NCBI RefSeq assembly: GCF_019219075.1
Contig: NZ_JAHUWJ010000001.1
Coordinates: 601,646 to 665,645, forward strand
Length of the DNA stretch: 64,000 nt
Source: Chitinophaga sp. sic0106
GTDB taxonomy: Bacteria; Bacteroidota; Bacteroidia; Chitinophagales; Chitinophagaceae
Direction of reading: 5' to 3'
Part shown: positions 19,866 to 27,674 of the stretch, in pieces
Layout: each line of letters opens with the position of its first letter
How positions within the stretch are numbered: position 1 is the first letter of the stretch
Program-made: the position numbers and the translations under genes
Notes under the pieces: generated by a model
Databases searched by the model: none
What the model saw: the letters and a program-made list of their open reading frames with translations, nothing else
What the model was told of the DNA's origin: nothing

Positions 19866-21296
19866 ATGGTTGCAAGGAGAGATTTTCTTAAAAGCGGCGC
19901 CCTGCTGGCAGGAGCCGTAAGTTTAGGATTGCCGAAAACAGTGTTTGGATGGGATGGGTATACTTCTCAGCGTCCGCCGATGGCACAACGTAAGTTCACC
20001 AGCGACGCGGTGGAGAAAACCATTGTGGCAGTAAAAAAACAGATTGCCGACAATAAACTGGCCTGGATGTTTGAAAACTGCTTTCCTAATACGCTGGATA
20101 CCACTGTGAATTATAAGGTGGTAGATGGTAAATCCGATACATTCGTGATCACAGGCGATATCAACGCCATGTGGCTGCGCGATTCTTCCGCACAGGTATG
20201 GCCGTACCTGGCGCTGGTAAAAGATGATCAGAAACTGCAGCAGCTTATTGCCGGGGTTATTCACCGTCAGGCTAAATGCATCCTGATTGATCCCTATGCC
20301 AACGCTTTTAACGATGGCCCTACTGGCAGCGAATGGGAAAAGGATCTTACCGACATGAAGCCGGAACTGCACGAACGCAAGTGGGAAATAGACTCCCTCT
20401 GCTATCCGGTGCGACTGGCCTACCACTACTGGAAAAATACCAACGACACGAAAGTGTTTGATGAGCAGTATAAAAAAGCGGCTCACTTAATCGTGAAAAC
20501 CTTTAAGGAGCAGCAGCGTAAAGAGGGCAAAGGGCCTTACAAATTCCAGCGTGTAACCGCCTGGCAGTCGGATACCGTGCCTAATTCAGGATACGGCTCG
20601 CCTATGTTGCCGGTGGGGCTGATTGTAAGCATTTTCCGTCCTTCTGATGACGCTACTGTATTACCTTTCCTGATTCCTTCCAATATGTTTGCGGTAGTAT
20701 CACTGCGTCAGCTGGCGGAAATAAGTGAGGTTGTTTATAAAGATGCGGCTTTCGCGAAAGAATGCGTTGCGCTGGCGGATGAAGTGGATCGTGCTATCAA
20801 GGCTTACGCGATTGTAGAGCATCCGAAACTGGGTAATATGTATGGTTTTGAAGTAGATGGCTATGGCAATCGTTTATTCATTGACGATACCAATGTACCG
20901 AGTCTGCTCTCTATTCCATACCTGGGTTACACCACTGCAGAAGATCCGCTGTATCAGGCTTCCCGTCATTTTGTATGGAGTACTTTCCATCCATGGTACT
21001 ACCAGGGTAAGTTTGGTGATGGGATAGGTAGTCCGCATACCGGTGAAAACTATATCTGGCCGATGAGTATCATTATGAAAGCATTGACCAGTCATGACAG
21101 GGAAGAAATTGCAGCCTGCCTTAAAACACTCCGTAATACGGATGGCAACACTGGCTTCATTCATGAATCTTACCAGAAGGATGATCCGACGAAGTTTACC
21201 CGTAAATGGTTTGCCTGGGCTAATACTTTGTTTGGTGAACTGATCCTGAAAGTAAGTAATGAATATCCGGAGTTGCTGAAGCGGCAGTACGCTTAA
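19866..21296 (+). CDS. GH125 family exo-alpha-1,6-mannosidase-like protein, Tat-exported
   Basis: Metal-independent alpha-mannosidase-type glycoside hydrolase of 476 residues. Twin-arginine signal MVARRDFLKSGALLAGAVSL, then an (alpha/alpha)6-barrel family recognised by DINAMWLRDSSAQVWPYL, FNDGPTGSEWEKDLTDM, YGNRLFIDDTNVPSLLSIPYLGY and TGENYIWPMSI. GH125 enzymes trim alpha-1,6-linked mannose from N-glycan or yeast-mannan-like substrates. The in-frame TTG at 19830 would add 12 residues before the Tat signal, so the ATG is preferred. It is a stand-alone gene with terminator at 21321-21369. Family firm; substrate inferred from the family. Confidence 0.92.
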   Translation: MVARRDFLKSGALLAGAVSLGLPKTVFGWDGYTSQRPPMAQRKFTSDAVEKTIVAVKKQIADNKLAWMFENCFPNTLDTTVNYKVVDGKSDTFVITGDINAMWLRDSSAQVWPYLALVKDDQKLQQLIAGVIHRQAKCILIDPYANAFNDGPTGSEWEKDLTDMKPELHERKWEIDSLCYPVRLAYHYWKNTNDTKVFDEQYKKAAHLIVKTFKEQQRKEGKGPYKFQRVTAWQSDTVPNSGYGSPMLPVGLIVSIFRPSDDATVLPFLIPSNMFAVVSLRQLAEISEVVYKDAAFAKECVALADEVDRAIKAYAIVEHPKLGNMYGFEVDGYGNRLFIDDTNVPSLLSIPYLGYTTAEDPLYQASRHFVWSTFHPWYYQGKFGDGIGSPHTGENYIWPMSIIMKALTSHDREEIAACLKTLRNTDGNTGFIHESYQKDDPTKFTRKWFAWANTLFGELILKVSNEYPELLKRQYA

Positions 21297-21320
21297 GCGA
21301 AATTCTCCTGATAACTTTGT

Positions 21321-21374
21321 AAAGGAGCAACGGATCAAAGATTTGGATATCTTTGATTCCTGCTCCTTTTTATT
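21321..21374 (+). terminator. Terminator after the GH125 gene
   Basis: Long two-part stem: AAAGGAGCA (21321-21329) with TGCTCCTTT (21361-21369) enclosing GGATCAAAGAT with its complement (21332-21357), then TTTTATTT. It lies inside the possible N-terminal extension of the next frame, supporting that gene's later ATG start. Confidence 0.85.
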
Positions 21375-21393
21375 TCTATATAATTCAGTACAA

Positions 21394-23175
21394 ATGGCAG
21401 TAGCAACCATCTATCAGCAACGGATTGATGCTTTTAAAGCAGATATAGCGAAAGAACAAAAAACAGCTTCCTTACTTGCCTGGCTTCGCCTGGCGGCGTT
21501 TATTGCTGCGGTGTGGGGGATTGTTCAGTATATCCGTTCAGGTTATAATCTGCCCTGGCTGCTGCTCACGCTGACAGGCATTGTTGGCTTTCTGGTATTG
21601 CTGAAGCGCTACACCAGGAGCCAGGATAAGCTGCAGCTGTTTAAAGTGCTACTGGAACTGAATGAAAAGGAACTTGCACTGGTGATGTCCAATGTGGCTG
21701 GTTTTGCCGATGGGAGTGAGTTTATAGACGACCGCCATGATTTTACGGGCGACCTGGATGTATTTGGACCGGCATCTATCTATCAGCATATTAATCGCAC
21801 CGGCACCCTTTCCGGCAGCAGAAAACTGGCGGAATCACTGCGGAATCCATTACAGGATGCCCGGCAGATAAGGGATACGCAGGAGGCATTGCGGGTATTA
21901 ACGCCCATGGTAGATTTCCGGCAACAGCTAACGGCTACGGCTACACTGGCTAAAGAGAATGATCAGGATAAAAAGGAAATTAACCTTTGGATGCAGATGC
22001 CATTGGAGTTTCTGGGTAAACAAAAAATTAATTTATTGAGATGGGGACTGCCCGTATTGTTTGTGGCGGCGGTTTTCATTTATGCCTTTACGGGCGCTTA
22101 CTATTGGATGCTGCTGAGTTTTAGTGCTAACTGGATGTATCTCATCACGTATCAGAAGCGCATCCTGGCGCAGCACAACCTGATGGCACACAAAGAGCGT
22201 ATTCTCAGTAGGTTTGACAGCATTCTGCTGGAGGTCCGAAAGGCTTCCTTCGGTAATGCCAGGCTGCTGCTGGAGCAACAGGCCGTTGCCAATGAGGCAG
22301 ATACTGCCTTGCGTAAGCTGGCAAAAATCAGTTCGGCATTGGATCAGCGAATGAACCTGTTAGTGGCAGTGGTGATTAACCCCATTCTGATGTATGACGT
22401 TCACTGCATCGTACGTTTGGAAAAATGGAAGCATGATCACCGTCAGGATATGAACAAATGGCTGGATGTGATTTCTCAAATGGAAGCCTGGGATAGCCTG
22501 GCTACTTTCGCTTACAATCACCAGGAGTTCAACTGGCCGGTTGTGAAGGAAGGTAAGCTGGTGGTTGTTGCCAGGGCGTTGGGACATCCGCTGATTCCGG
22601 TGGGGGAATGTGTACAAAACGACGGGGAGATAGGCACCAAGGCAGATTTTCTGATCATTACCGGCTCCAATATGTCAGGCAAAAGTACCTTCCTGCGAAG
22701 TGTAGGCAGTAACCTCCTGCTGGCGATGTGTGGCGCGCCGGTATGTGCACAGCAGTTTGAGTTTACCCCCATGCATATTATGACCAGTATGCGGATTAAA
22801 GACAGTATTGCCAGTCATACCTCGTATTTCCAGGCGGAGTTGCTCCGTTTGCAGCATATTATACAACACCTGAAGCAGGGCCGCAAGGTATTTGTGCTGC
22901 TGGATGAAATCCTGAAGGGTACCAACTCCGAGGATAAGCTCACCGGCTCACGGAGTTTGATAGAGCATTTCATCAGCTACACCTGCCTGGGCATGGTGGC
23001 TACGCACGATCTGGAGCTGGGCCACCTGGAAGATACTTATCCTACCCGTATCCGCAATTATTGCTTTGAGAGTACCATCCAGGACGATCACCTGTATTTC
23101 GACTACCGCATGAGGGAAGGCATTGCCCGTAACAAGAATGCGACGTTCCTGATGAAGCAGATGCAGATTATATAA
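21394..23175 (+). CDS. Membrane-anchored MutS-family ATPase
   Basis: A 593-residue protein with a C-terminal MutS-type ABC ATPase: Walker A GSNMSGKSTFLRS, Walker B VFVLLDEILKGTNSEDK and the conserved ATHDLEL. Mismatch-recognition and connector domains of MutS are absent. Instead there are two hydrophobic pairs near the N-terminus (LLAWLRLAAFIAAVWGIVQY and LPWLLLTLTGIVGFLVLL) and two more near 215-255 (WGLPVLFVAAVFIYAFT, WMLLSFSANWMYLI), so it is an integral membrane protein. This is a known Bacteroidota branch of the MutS superfamily whose function is not established; it should not be taken as mismatch repair. ATG at 21394 is preferred to TTG at 21343, which lies inside the upstream terminator. 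Confidence 0.85.
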   Translation: MAVATIYQQRIDAFKADIAKEQKTASLLAWLRLAAFIAAVWGIVQYIRSGYNLPWLLLTLTGIVGFLVLLKRYTRSQDKLQLFKVLLELNEKELALVMSNVAGFADGSEFIDDRHDFTGDLDVFGPASIYQHINRTGTLSGSRKLAESLRNPLQDARQIRDTQEALRVLTPMVDFRQQLTATATLAKENDQDKKEINLWMQMPLEFLGKQKINLLRWGLPVLFVAAVFIYAFTGAYYWMLLSFSANWMYLITYQKRILAQHNLMAHKERILSRFDSILLEVRKASFGNARLLLEQQAVANEADTALRKLAKISSALDQRMNLLVAVVINPILMYDVHCIVRLEKWKHDHRQDMNKWLDVISQMEAWDSLATFAYNHQEFNWPVVKEGKLVVVARALGHPLIPVGECVQNDGEIGTKADFLIITGSNMSGKSTFLRSVGSNLLLAMCGAPVCAQQFEFTPMHIMTSMRIKDSIASHTSYFQAELLRLQHIIQHLKQGRKVFVLLDEILKGTNSEDKLTGSRSLIEHFISYTCLGMVATHDLELGHLEDTYPTRIRNYCFESTIQDDHLYFDYRMREGIARNKNATFLMKQMQII

Positions 23176-23202
23176 AATCGCTGATAAAAATATATTGAAT
23201 AA

Positions 23203-23236
23203 CTAAATATTTTAGTAGCTTTACTAAAATATTTAG
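23203..23236. promoter_or_regulatory. Perfect 15-bp inverted repeat just before the radical SAM gene
   Basis: CTAAATATTTTAGTA (23203-23217), loop GCTT, and TACTAAAATATTTAG (23222-23236), ending three bases before the ATG. It consists almost only of A/T, so it would make a poor terminator; position and symmetry fit a repressor operator or a structure over the start codon. Confidence 0.65.
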
Positions 23237-23239
23237 TGT

Positions 23240-24322
23240 ATGACATTGCCATTCCAGGAAGGGATGTCTGAAAACCAGTATTACAAAGGCCGCGGAGCTC
23301 AGATCAATCCTAAAAACAAGTTTCTTGCAGGGGAGTATGTAAAGGAACACGTGGAGGGAATTGATGAGTGGTGGCAGGCAGATGTACCCACCCAGATTTT
23401 TGAAGAACATGCCAAAACCCTGGTAAACAAGGTGGATAGTCCGGATGTGGGCATGTGGTATTCCATGAATCCCTATCAGGGCTGTGAGCATGGTTGTATT
23501 TATTGTTATGCCCGTAATGCACATCAGTATTGGGGATTGAGTGCAGGTCTTGACTTTGAGCGTAAGATCATCGTAAAGCACAATGCACCGGAGCTGCTGC
23601 GTAAATTCCTGGATAATAAGAACTGGGTGCCGAAGCCGATTTCGCTTTCCGGCAATACGGACTGTTACCAGCCGGTGGAACGTAAAATGTGGCTTACCCG
23701 TCAGTTGCTGGAAGTATGCCTGGAATACAAGCAGCCAGTGGGGATTATCACTAAAAATTCCCTGGTGCTGCGGGATCGTTACCTGTTGCAGCAACTGGCC
23801 CAGCAAAACCTCGTTTGTGTATATGTTTCCATTACCACCTTGCAGGAAGATCTCCGGCAAAAAATGGAACCCCGAACCACTACCGCAGCACAAAGACTTA
23901 AAATTGTAAAGGACCTCACGGATGTTGGAATCCCCGTGGGGGTGATGACGGCACCCATTATCCCCGGTCTCAACGACCATGAAATTCCGAAACTGATTGA
24001 GGCTTCGGCTAATAATGGTGCGAAATTTGCCGGCTACACCGTCGTTCGGCTCAATGATGCGGTGAAGATCATTTTTAACGACTGGCTATATAAAAACTTC
24101 CCTGACAGGGCAGATAAGGTATGGCACATGATTGAAGGGATGCATGGCGGCAACGTGAATGACAGCGAATTTGGGAGGAGAATGAGGGGAGAAGGCAACA
24201 TTGCTGAACTGATCAAACAACAATTCAGGATTCATACAAAGAAGCACGGGTTGAACCAGGAACGGTTTGAATTTAATACGGAAGCGTTTAAACGGCCAAC
24301 ATCGCAGTTGAGTTTATTCTGA
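23240..24322 (+). CDS. PA0069-family radical SAM protein (SplB-like)
   Basis: A 360-residue radical SAM enzyme. The cluster motif is CX3CX2C in NPYQGCEHGCIYCYARNAHQYW (about residues 75-96), followed by SLSGNTDCYQPVER and GIITKNSLVLRDRYLL, the pattern of the SplB-related group often annotated PA0069 family. Relatives include spore photoproduct lyase, but this group is not shown to be a photolyase. It starts 64 bases after the MutS-like gene and directly behind a perfect 34-base palindrome, so it is probably separately regulated. A degenerate copy of its 3' end lies at 24471-24515. Confidence 0.88.
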   Translation: MTLPFQEGMSENQYYKGRGAQINPKNKFLAGEYVKEHVEGIDEWWQADVPTQIFEEHAKTLVNKVDSPDVGMWYSMNPYQGCEHGCIYCYARNAHQYWGLSAGLDFERKIIVKHNAPELLRKFLDNKNWVPKPISLSGNTDCYQPVERKMWLTRQLLEVCLEYKQPVGIITKNSLVLRDRYLLQQLAQQNLVCVYVSITTLQEDLRQKMEPRTTTAAQRLKIVKDLTDVGIPVGVMTAPIIPGLNDHEIPKLIEASANNGAKFAGYTVVRLNDAVKIIFNDWLYKNFPDRADKVWHMIEGMHGGNVNDSEFGRRMRGEGNIAELIKQQFRIHTKKHGLNQERFEFNTEAFKRPTSQLSLF

Positions 24323-24470
24323 GGCAAAAGCTGCAAGGGCTTTGGAAGGATCTATGCAGCTGCCATTAAAGTAGATCTACTGCGAAGGGGGAAGTGCCGC
24401 GCGTCTATGACTTGCAGCCGGGTTTTTACTGAGCGCCAAAGGTATACGGACTAATCCCGTTTCAATACCT

Positions 24471-24515
24471 AAGCGTTTAAACGGCCAATATCGCAACTGA
24501 GTTTATGCTGTGAAA
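24471..24515 (+). repeat. Degenerate copy of the radical SAM gene 3' end
   Basis: AAGCGTTTAAACGGCCAA starts both 24282 (inside the gene, covering the codons for KRPTSQLSLF and the stop) and 24471; similarity continues for about 45 bases with a few substitutions and one inserted base. The copies lie 189 bases apart in direct orientation. Confidence 0.75.
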
Positions 24516-24601
24516 CAAAGCCACAACGTAGAATTAATGAACTAATTGTTAACTCTACAAAAAAAGTAGGAAAGAAATGTATGTGGATAAAAAATAAAAA
24601 T

Positions 24602-24609
24602 TATCTTTG
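24602..24609 (+). promoter_or_regulatory. Promoter -7 box of a short transcript
   Basis: TATCTTTG matches TAnnTTTG exactly in a very A-rich context; a clear -33 TTTG was not found. It would start an RNA of about 165 bases ending at the terminator 24751-24785. Confidence 0.5.
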
Positions 24610-24670
24610 TTTCAATTGAACATAACTCGTGCAACTTTTATCAACATATAAGATTATCGCGCCGGCCTGC

Positions 24671-24721
24671 ATGCAAAAGCAGGTCAAGGGTATGATGCGG
24701 GCATGTTGCACCGATTGTTAA
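24671..24721 (+). CDS. Possible leader peptide ending RACCTDC
   Basis: A 16-residue frame (MQKQVKGMMRACCTDC, TAA stop) between a promoter box and a strong terminator 30 bases downstream. Clustered cysteine codons before a terminator are the hallmark of amino-acid attenuation leaders. Coding is inferred from this geometry only; the region could equally be a non-coding RNA. Confidence 0.35.
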   Translation: MQKQVKGMMRACCTDC

Positions 24722-24750
24722 CGATAGAAAAGTTATCAAACGATATAAAC

Positions 24751-24787
24751 AAAGGTCCCGCAGTAAATCGCGGGACCTTTTGCTTTT
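24751..24787 (+). terminator. Intrinsic terminator after the first RACC frame
   Basis: Perfect 11-bp stem AAAGGTCCCGC (24751-24761), complement at 24770-24780, then TGCTTTT. Confidence 0.8.
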
Positions 24788-24800
24788 GAAGCAGCCAGAG

Positions 24801-24917
24801 ATGACGACATTGAAAAAGATTCAAGAGATAACTATACATATACATTGTACCACGCAACGAGCGTGTTGCAAACAGGATGGCTTTGCCTTAAAAAAGCCAT
24901 ACGGACCTCGTATGTAA
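24801..24917 (+). CDS. Possible short peptide with internal RACC motif
   Basis: A 38-residue frame beginning MTTLKKIQEITIHIH and containing TTQRACCKQDG. It shares the Arg-Ala-Cys-Cys core with the neighbouring frame at 24671 and again precedes a terminator (24943-24967). No signal peptide. Existence as a protein is uncertain. Confidence 0.3.
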   Translation: MTTLKKIQEITIHIHCTTQRACCKQDGFALKKPYGPRM

Positions 24918-24942
24918 TTTTGTAAGCACCCTTACATTATTT

Positions 24943-24972
24943 GGCCTGGCTCGTAATTAGCCAGGCCTTTTT
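24943..24972 (+). terminator. Intrinsic terminator upstream of the DinB-like gene
   Basis: Perfect 9-bp stem GGCCTGGCT (24943-24951) with AGCCAGGCC (24959-24967), followed by five Ts. Confidence 0.82.
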
Positions 24973-25067
24973 AATGCCATTGGCCCAAACCGAATCACAA
25001 TTTTAGTAAATGTTATGTGCGGGACCTTGAAAGCCGGGAATGTACATAACCCCAAAAACGAAACACC

Positions 25068-25634
25068 ATGAGGAACGTAATCCAAGTAGTAAGAGAGGCT
25101 TTACTCACCAATTTCAGGGAGTTAGACCAATGGTTTGAAAAAGATTCAGCCCTGCTGGACTTTAAACCGGAAGCCGACCAATGGAGCATCAGAGAAGTGT
25201 TGGAACACATCACGTTAACCAACTATTTCCTCCTGCTTATCATCAACAAAGCAACGCGCCGCGCGCTGGACCGTAAACGCAACGGCTATACCGTTGTAGT
25301 GCCTGCCGATTATGAAGACAAATTTGCCCAGATCGATGTGATCAGCAGCAAATCCTTCGGATGGGTAAGACCCGAACACATGGAGCCAGAAGGCCTTAAA
25401 AGTCTCGCGGAAATTAAAGCAACGCTCAAACAGCAATACGCACAATGCTGGTACAACGTATCCCTGCTCAAAAACGGAGAAGGAACACTCGTGTTTACCA
25501 ACATGTCCGTAAACCACCTGGGCAAACTGGATATCTATCAATACATCTATTTCCTTACCAAGCACATCGAACGTCATATCCATCAAATGCAACGACTGGA
25601 AAAACAGTTCGAAGAAGACGCGGTATTCATATAA
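25068..25634 (+). CDS. DinB/YfiT-family four-helix protein
   Basis: A 188-residue cytoplasmic protein of the DinB superfamily, metal-binding four-helix bundles that include thiol S-transferases. Seen: the first conserved His in SIREVLEHITLTNY (about 48), and the second pair in YFLTKHIERHIHQMQRL near the C-terminus, consistent with a three-His metal site. The family name does not imply the DNA polymerase DinB. It is a single-gene unit between terminators. Substrate unknown. Confidence 0.82.
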   Translation: MRNVIQVVREALLTNFRELDQWFEKDSALLDFKPEADQWSIREVLEHITLTNYFLLLIINKATRRALDRKRNGYTVVVPADYEDKFAQIDVISSKSFGWVRPEHMEPEGLKSLAEIKATLKQQYAQCWYNVSLLKNGEGTLVFTNMSVNHLGKLDIYQYIYFLTKHIERHIHQMQRLEKQFEEDAVFI

Positions 25635-25692
25635 CTTTTAGGTCGACCAATCAGGTCATCTATTATTGTTAATTCCCTGGTATGCTGATTGT

Positions 25693-25724
25693 AAAGCCGG
25701 TAGAATTTCTACCGGCTTTTTTTT
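25693..25724 (+). terminator. Terminator after the DinB-like gene
   Basis: Perfect 12-bp stem AAAGCCGGTAGA (25693-25704), 3-base loop, complement 25708-25719, then a T-run. Confidence 0.88.
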
Positions 25725-25778
25725 ATTTGTTTATACATAAAACATTTTTATATATTTAGTCAGTAATCAGTAACCCTT

Positions 25779-27662
25779 ATGGCCAAAATCTGTCTATACC
25801 TATGCATTTGCTATAGCATATTGCTTAGCAACCTAACCAGCTATGCCCAAACTAATTCCGAAAAGAATGTGGTCATACAATCCCAGGAGGAACGCTATGA
25901 ATTTGTAGTTTCCAATAATGCCGAAAACCCCGTAAACGTAAAGCAGTCGCTTAAAGTAGCCTACGCATGCGAACAATACCGCACCACTATCCCCTTCGCA
26001 GAATTTTATGATGATAAGAGTAAAATAGAGGAAGTAAGGGTGTATGTAGACAACGATCGCAGAAAAGACGTGAAGCCGGTTTTTGCCAACTACAGCATTG
26101 ATGATATCTTCTATTCGGATGCTAAAATTTGTGGCCTCCAGCTGGACTTGATAAAAAAAGGAGTGGAAACACGTGTGGAACTCGAAAAAACTTTTTTCGA
26201 CCCCAGGTACCTCACCAGCATCTACTTTTCTGAGTACTATCCGGTTACTTCGAAAGTAATAACCATCGTGGTGCCACGCTGGATGCAGATTGAAATGAAA
26301 GAAATGAACTTCAGCGGCCATCACATCTCCCTGAATAAAACCTATGATAATAAAAAAGATGCGGACGTATACACCTACACTGCCACCAACCTGCCGGCTA
26401 ATGAAAAAGATGCACAGGCCCCCGGCCCGTCCTACGTATATCCGCACCTGTTAATGCTCGCTAAATCTGCTACCACTCCAGGTGGGGCCCAGAGATACTT
26501 TAATAAAACCGAAGATCTGTATGCGTGGTACCATTCACTCGTGCAACAAATTGGTGATGATGAAGGTATTATCAAACAAAAAGCCCTCGATATTACCAAA
26601 GGCATCAGCAGCGATACCGCCAAAATTATTGCCATTTACCAGTGGGTACAGGATAATGTCCGTTACATCGCTTTTGAAGACGGGATTGCCGGTTTTAAAC
26701 CGGAAGCCGCACAATCAGTATTACAGCATAAGTACGGCGACTGTAAAGGCATGGCCAACCTTACCCGTGGCCTGCTGAAAGCCCTGGGCTTTGATGCCCG
26801 CCTTTGCTGGATAGGAACAGATCACATCGCGTATGATTATTCCACCCCCAGCATGGCCGTGGATAACCACATGATTTGTGCGGTAAACTATAAAGGCAAA
26901 CGCTACTTTATTGATGCCACCGAAACTTACATCGGCTTTAATCAATATGCACAGCGCATACAAAACCGCCAGGTGCTGATTGAAAATGATAAATCGTTTA
27001 TCCTTGACCGTATCCCGGATTGTAAGTATACCCAAAATACAGAGGTAGAAAAACGTACCCTTCGGGTAGATGGTAATGCACTCGTGGGCACGGTGCAGCA
27101 CCTCTGGGATGGGGAAAGCAAGGAGTATATACTCAGCCAGGTAAACGGCACCCGTAAGGAAAAAATCGATAATGCCCTGCTCCGATTTCTCAATGATGAT
27201 AATAACAAATACGGTATCACCAATATCAAAAGTTCGGATGTTAACAACTGGAATCAGCAGCTGAGCATCAACTACGACCTTCGCTACCAGGATGCTGTAG
27301 CCGGTTTTGGGGATGATATGTTTATTGAAATGGACTTCCGTAAGGAGCTCAACGATTTTACGATCGATACCACCAAACGTAAATCAGATTACCTGTTTAG
27401 CTTCAAACACCATGTACGCCACGAAACGGACCTGGATATCCCGGCAGGTTATAAAGCCGAGTTGCCGGCTAATTTAAGTATAGACCGCGATGGGTATGCT
27501 TTTCATCTCACCTATACACAAACAGGATCAAAGGTGATTTATCAAAAGGAGATAATTATCCGTAATCACTGGCTGGCTAAATCAGCATTCAAACAGTGGA
27601 ATGAGGATGTTCAATTGCTCAACAAAGCTTACCTCGAACAAGTAACCCTTAATAAAAAATAA
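25779..27662 (+). CDS. DUF3857/transglutaminase-like exported protein
   Basis: A 627-residue exported protein: signal peptide (MAKICLYLCICYSILLSN, cleavage near SYAQ), an N-terminal DUF3857 beta domain (about 30-250), then a transglutaminase-like core. The catalytic triad is visible: Cys321 in KYGDCKGMANL, His in AVDNHMICAV, Asp in YFIDATETY. The C-terminal third is a DUF-type beta domain. Such proteins are widespread in Bacteroidota, periplasmic or secreted, without an established substrate. A second DUF3857 gene begins 12 bases after its stop, so the two form an operon. Confidence 0.86.
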   Translation: MAKICLYLCICYSILLSNLTSYAQTNSEKNVVIQSQEERYEFVVSNNAENPVNVKQSLKVAYACEQYRTTIPFAEFYDDKSKIEEVRVYVDNDRRKDVKPVFANYSIDDIFYSDAKICGLQLDLIKKGVETRVELEKTFFDPRYLTSIYFSEYYPVTSKVITIVVPRWMQIEMKEMNFSGHHISLNKTYDNKKDADVYTYTATNLPANEKDAQAPGPSYVYPHLLMLAKSATTPGGAQRYFNKTEDLYAWYHSLVQQIGDDEGIIKQKALDITKGISSDTAKIIAIYQWVQDNVRYIAFEDGIAGFKPEAAQSVLQHKYGDCKGMANLTRGLLKALGFDARLCWIGTDHIAYDYSTPSMAVDNHMICAVNYKGKRYFIDATETYIGFNQYAQRIQNRQVLIENDKSFILDRIPDCKYTQNTEVEKRTLRVDGNALVGTVQHLWDGESKEYILSQVNGTRKEKIDNALLRFLNDDNNKYGITNIKSSDVNNWNQQLSINYDLRYQDAVAGFGDDMFIEMDFRKELNDFTIDTTKRKSDYLFSFKHHVRHETDLDIPAGYKAELPANLSIDRDGYAFHLTYTQTGSKVIYQKEIIIRNHWLAKSAFKQWNEDVQLLNKAYLEQVTLNKK

Positions 27663-27674
27663 TATCCCCTTACT

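Larger units (their letters stand above)
24323..25067. other. 745-base intergenic region with two short transcription-unit-like blocks
   Basis: Holds a partial duplication of the preceding gene's end, one exact promoter box (24602-24609), two short frames with an RACC motif (24671-24721, 24801-24917) and two intrinsic terminators (24751-24785, 24943-24972), before the DinB-like gene. No conventional gene. The stretch 24331-24470 shows nothing recognisable. Confidence 0.6.

Noticed and set aside
24240..24420. Insertion sequence between the two copies of the radical SAM gene end
   Set aside because: No transposase frame, no terminal inverted repeats; reported only as a direct partial duplication.
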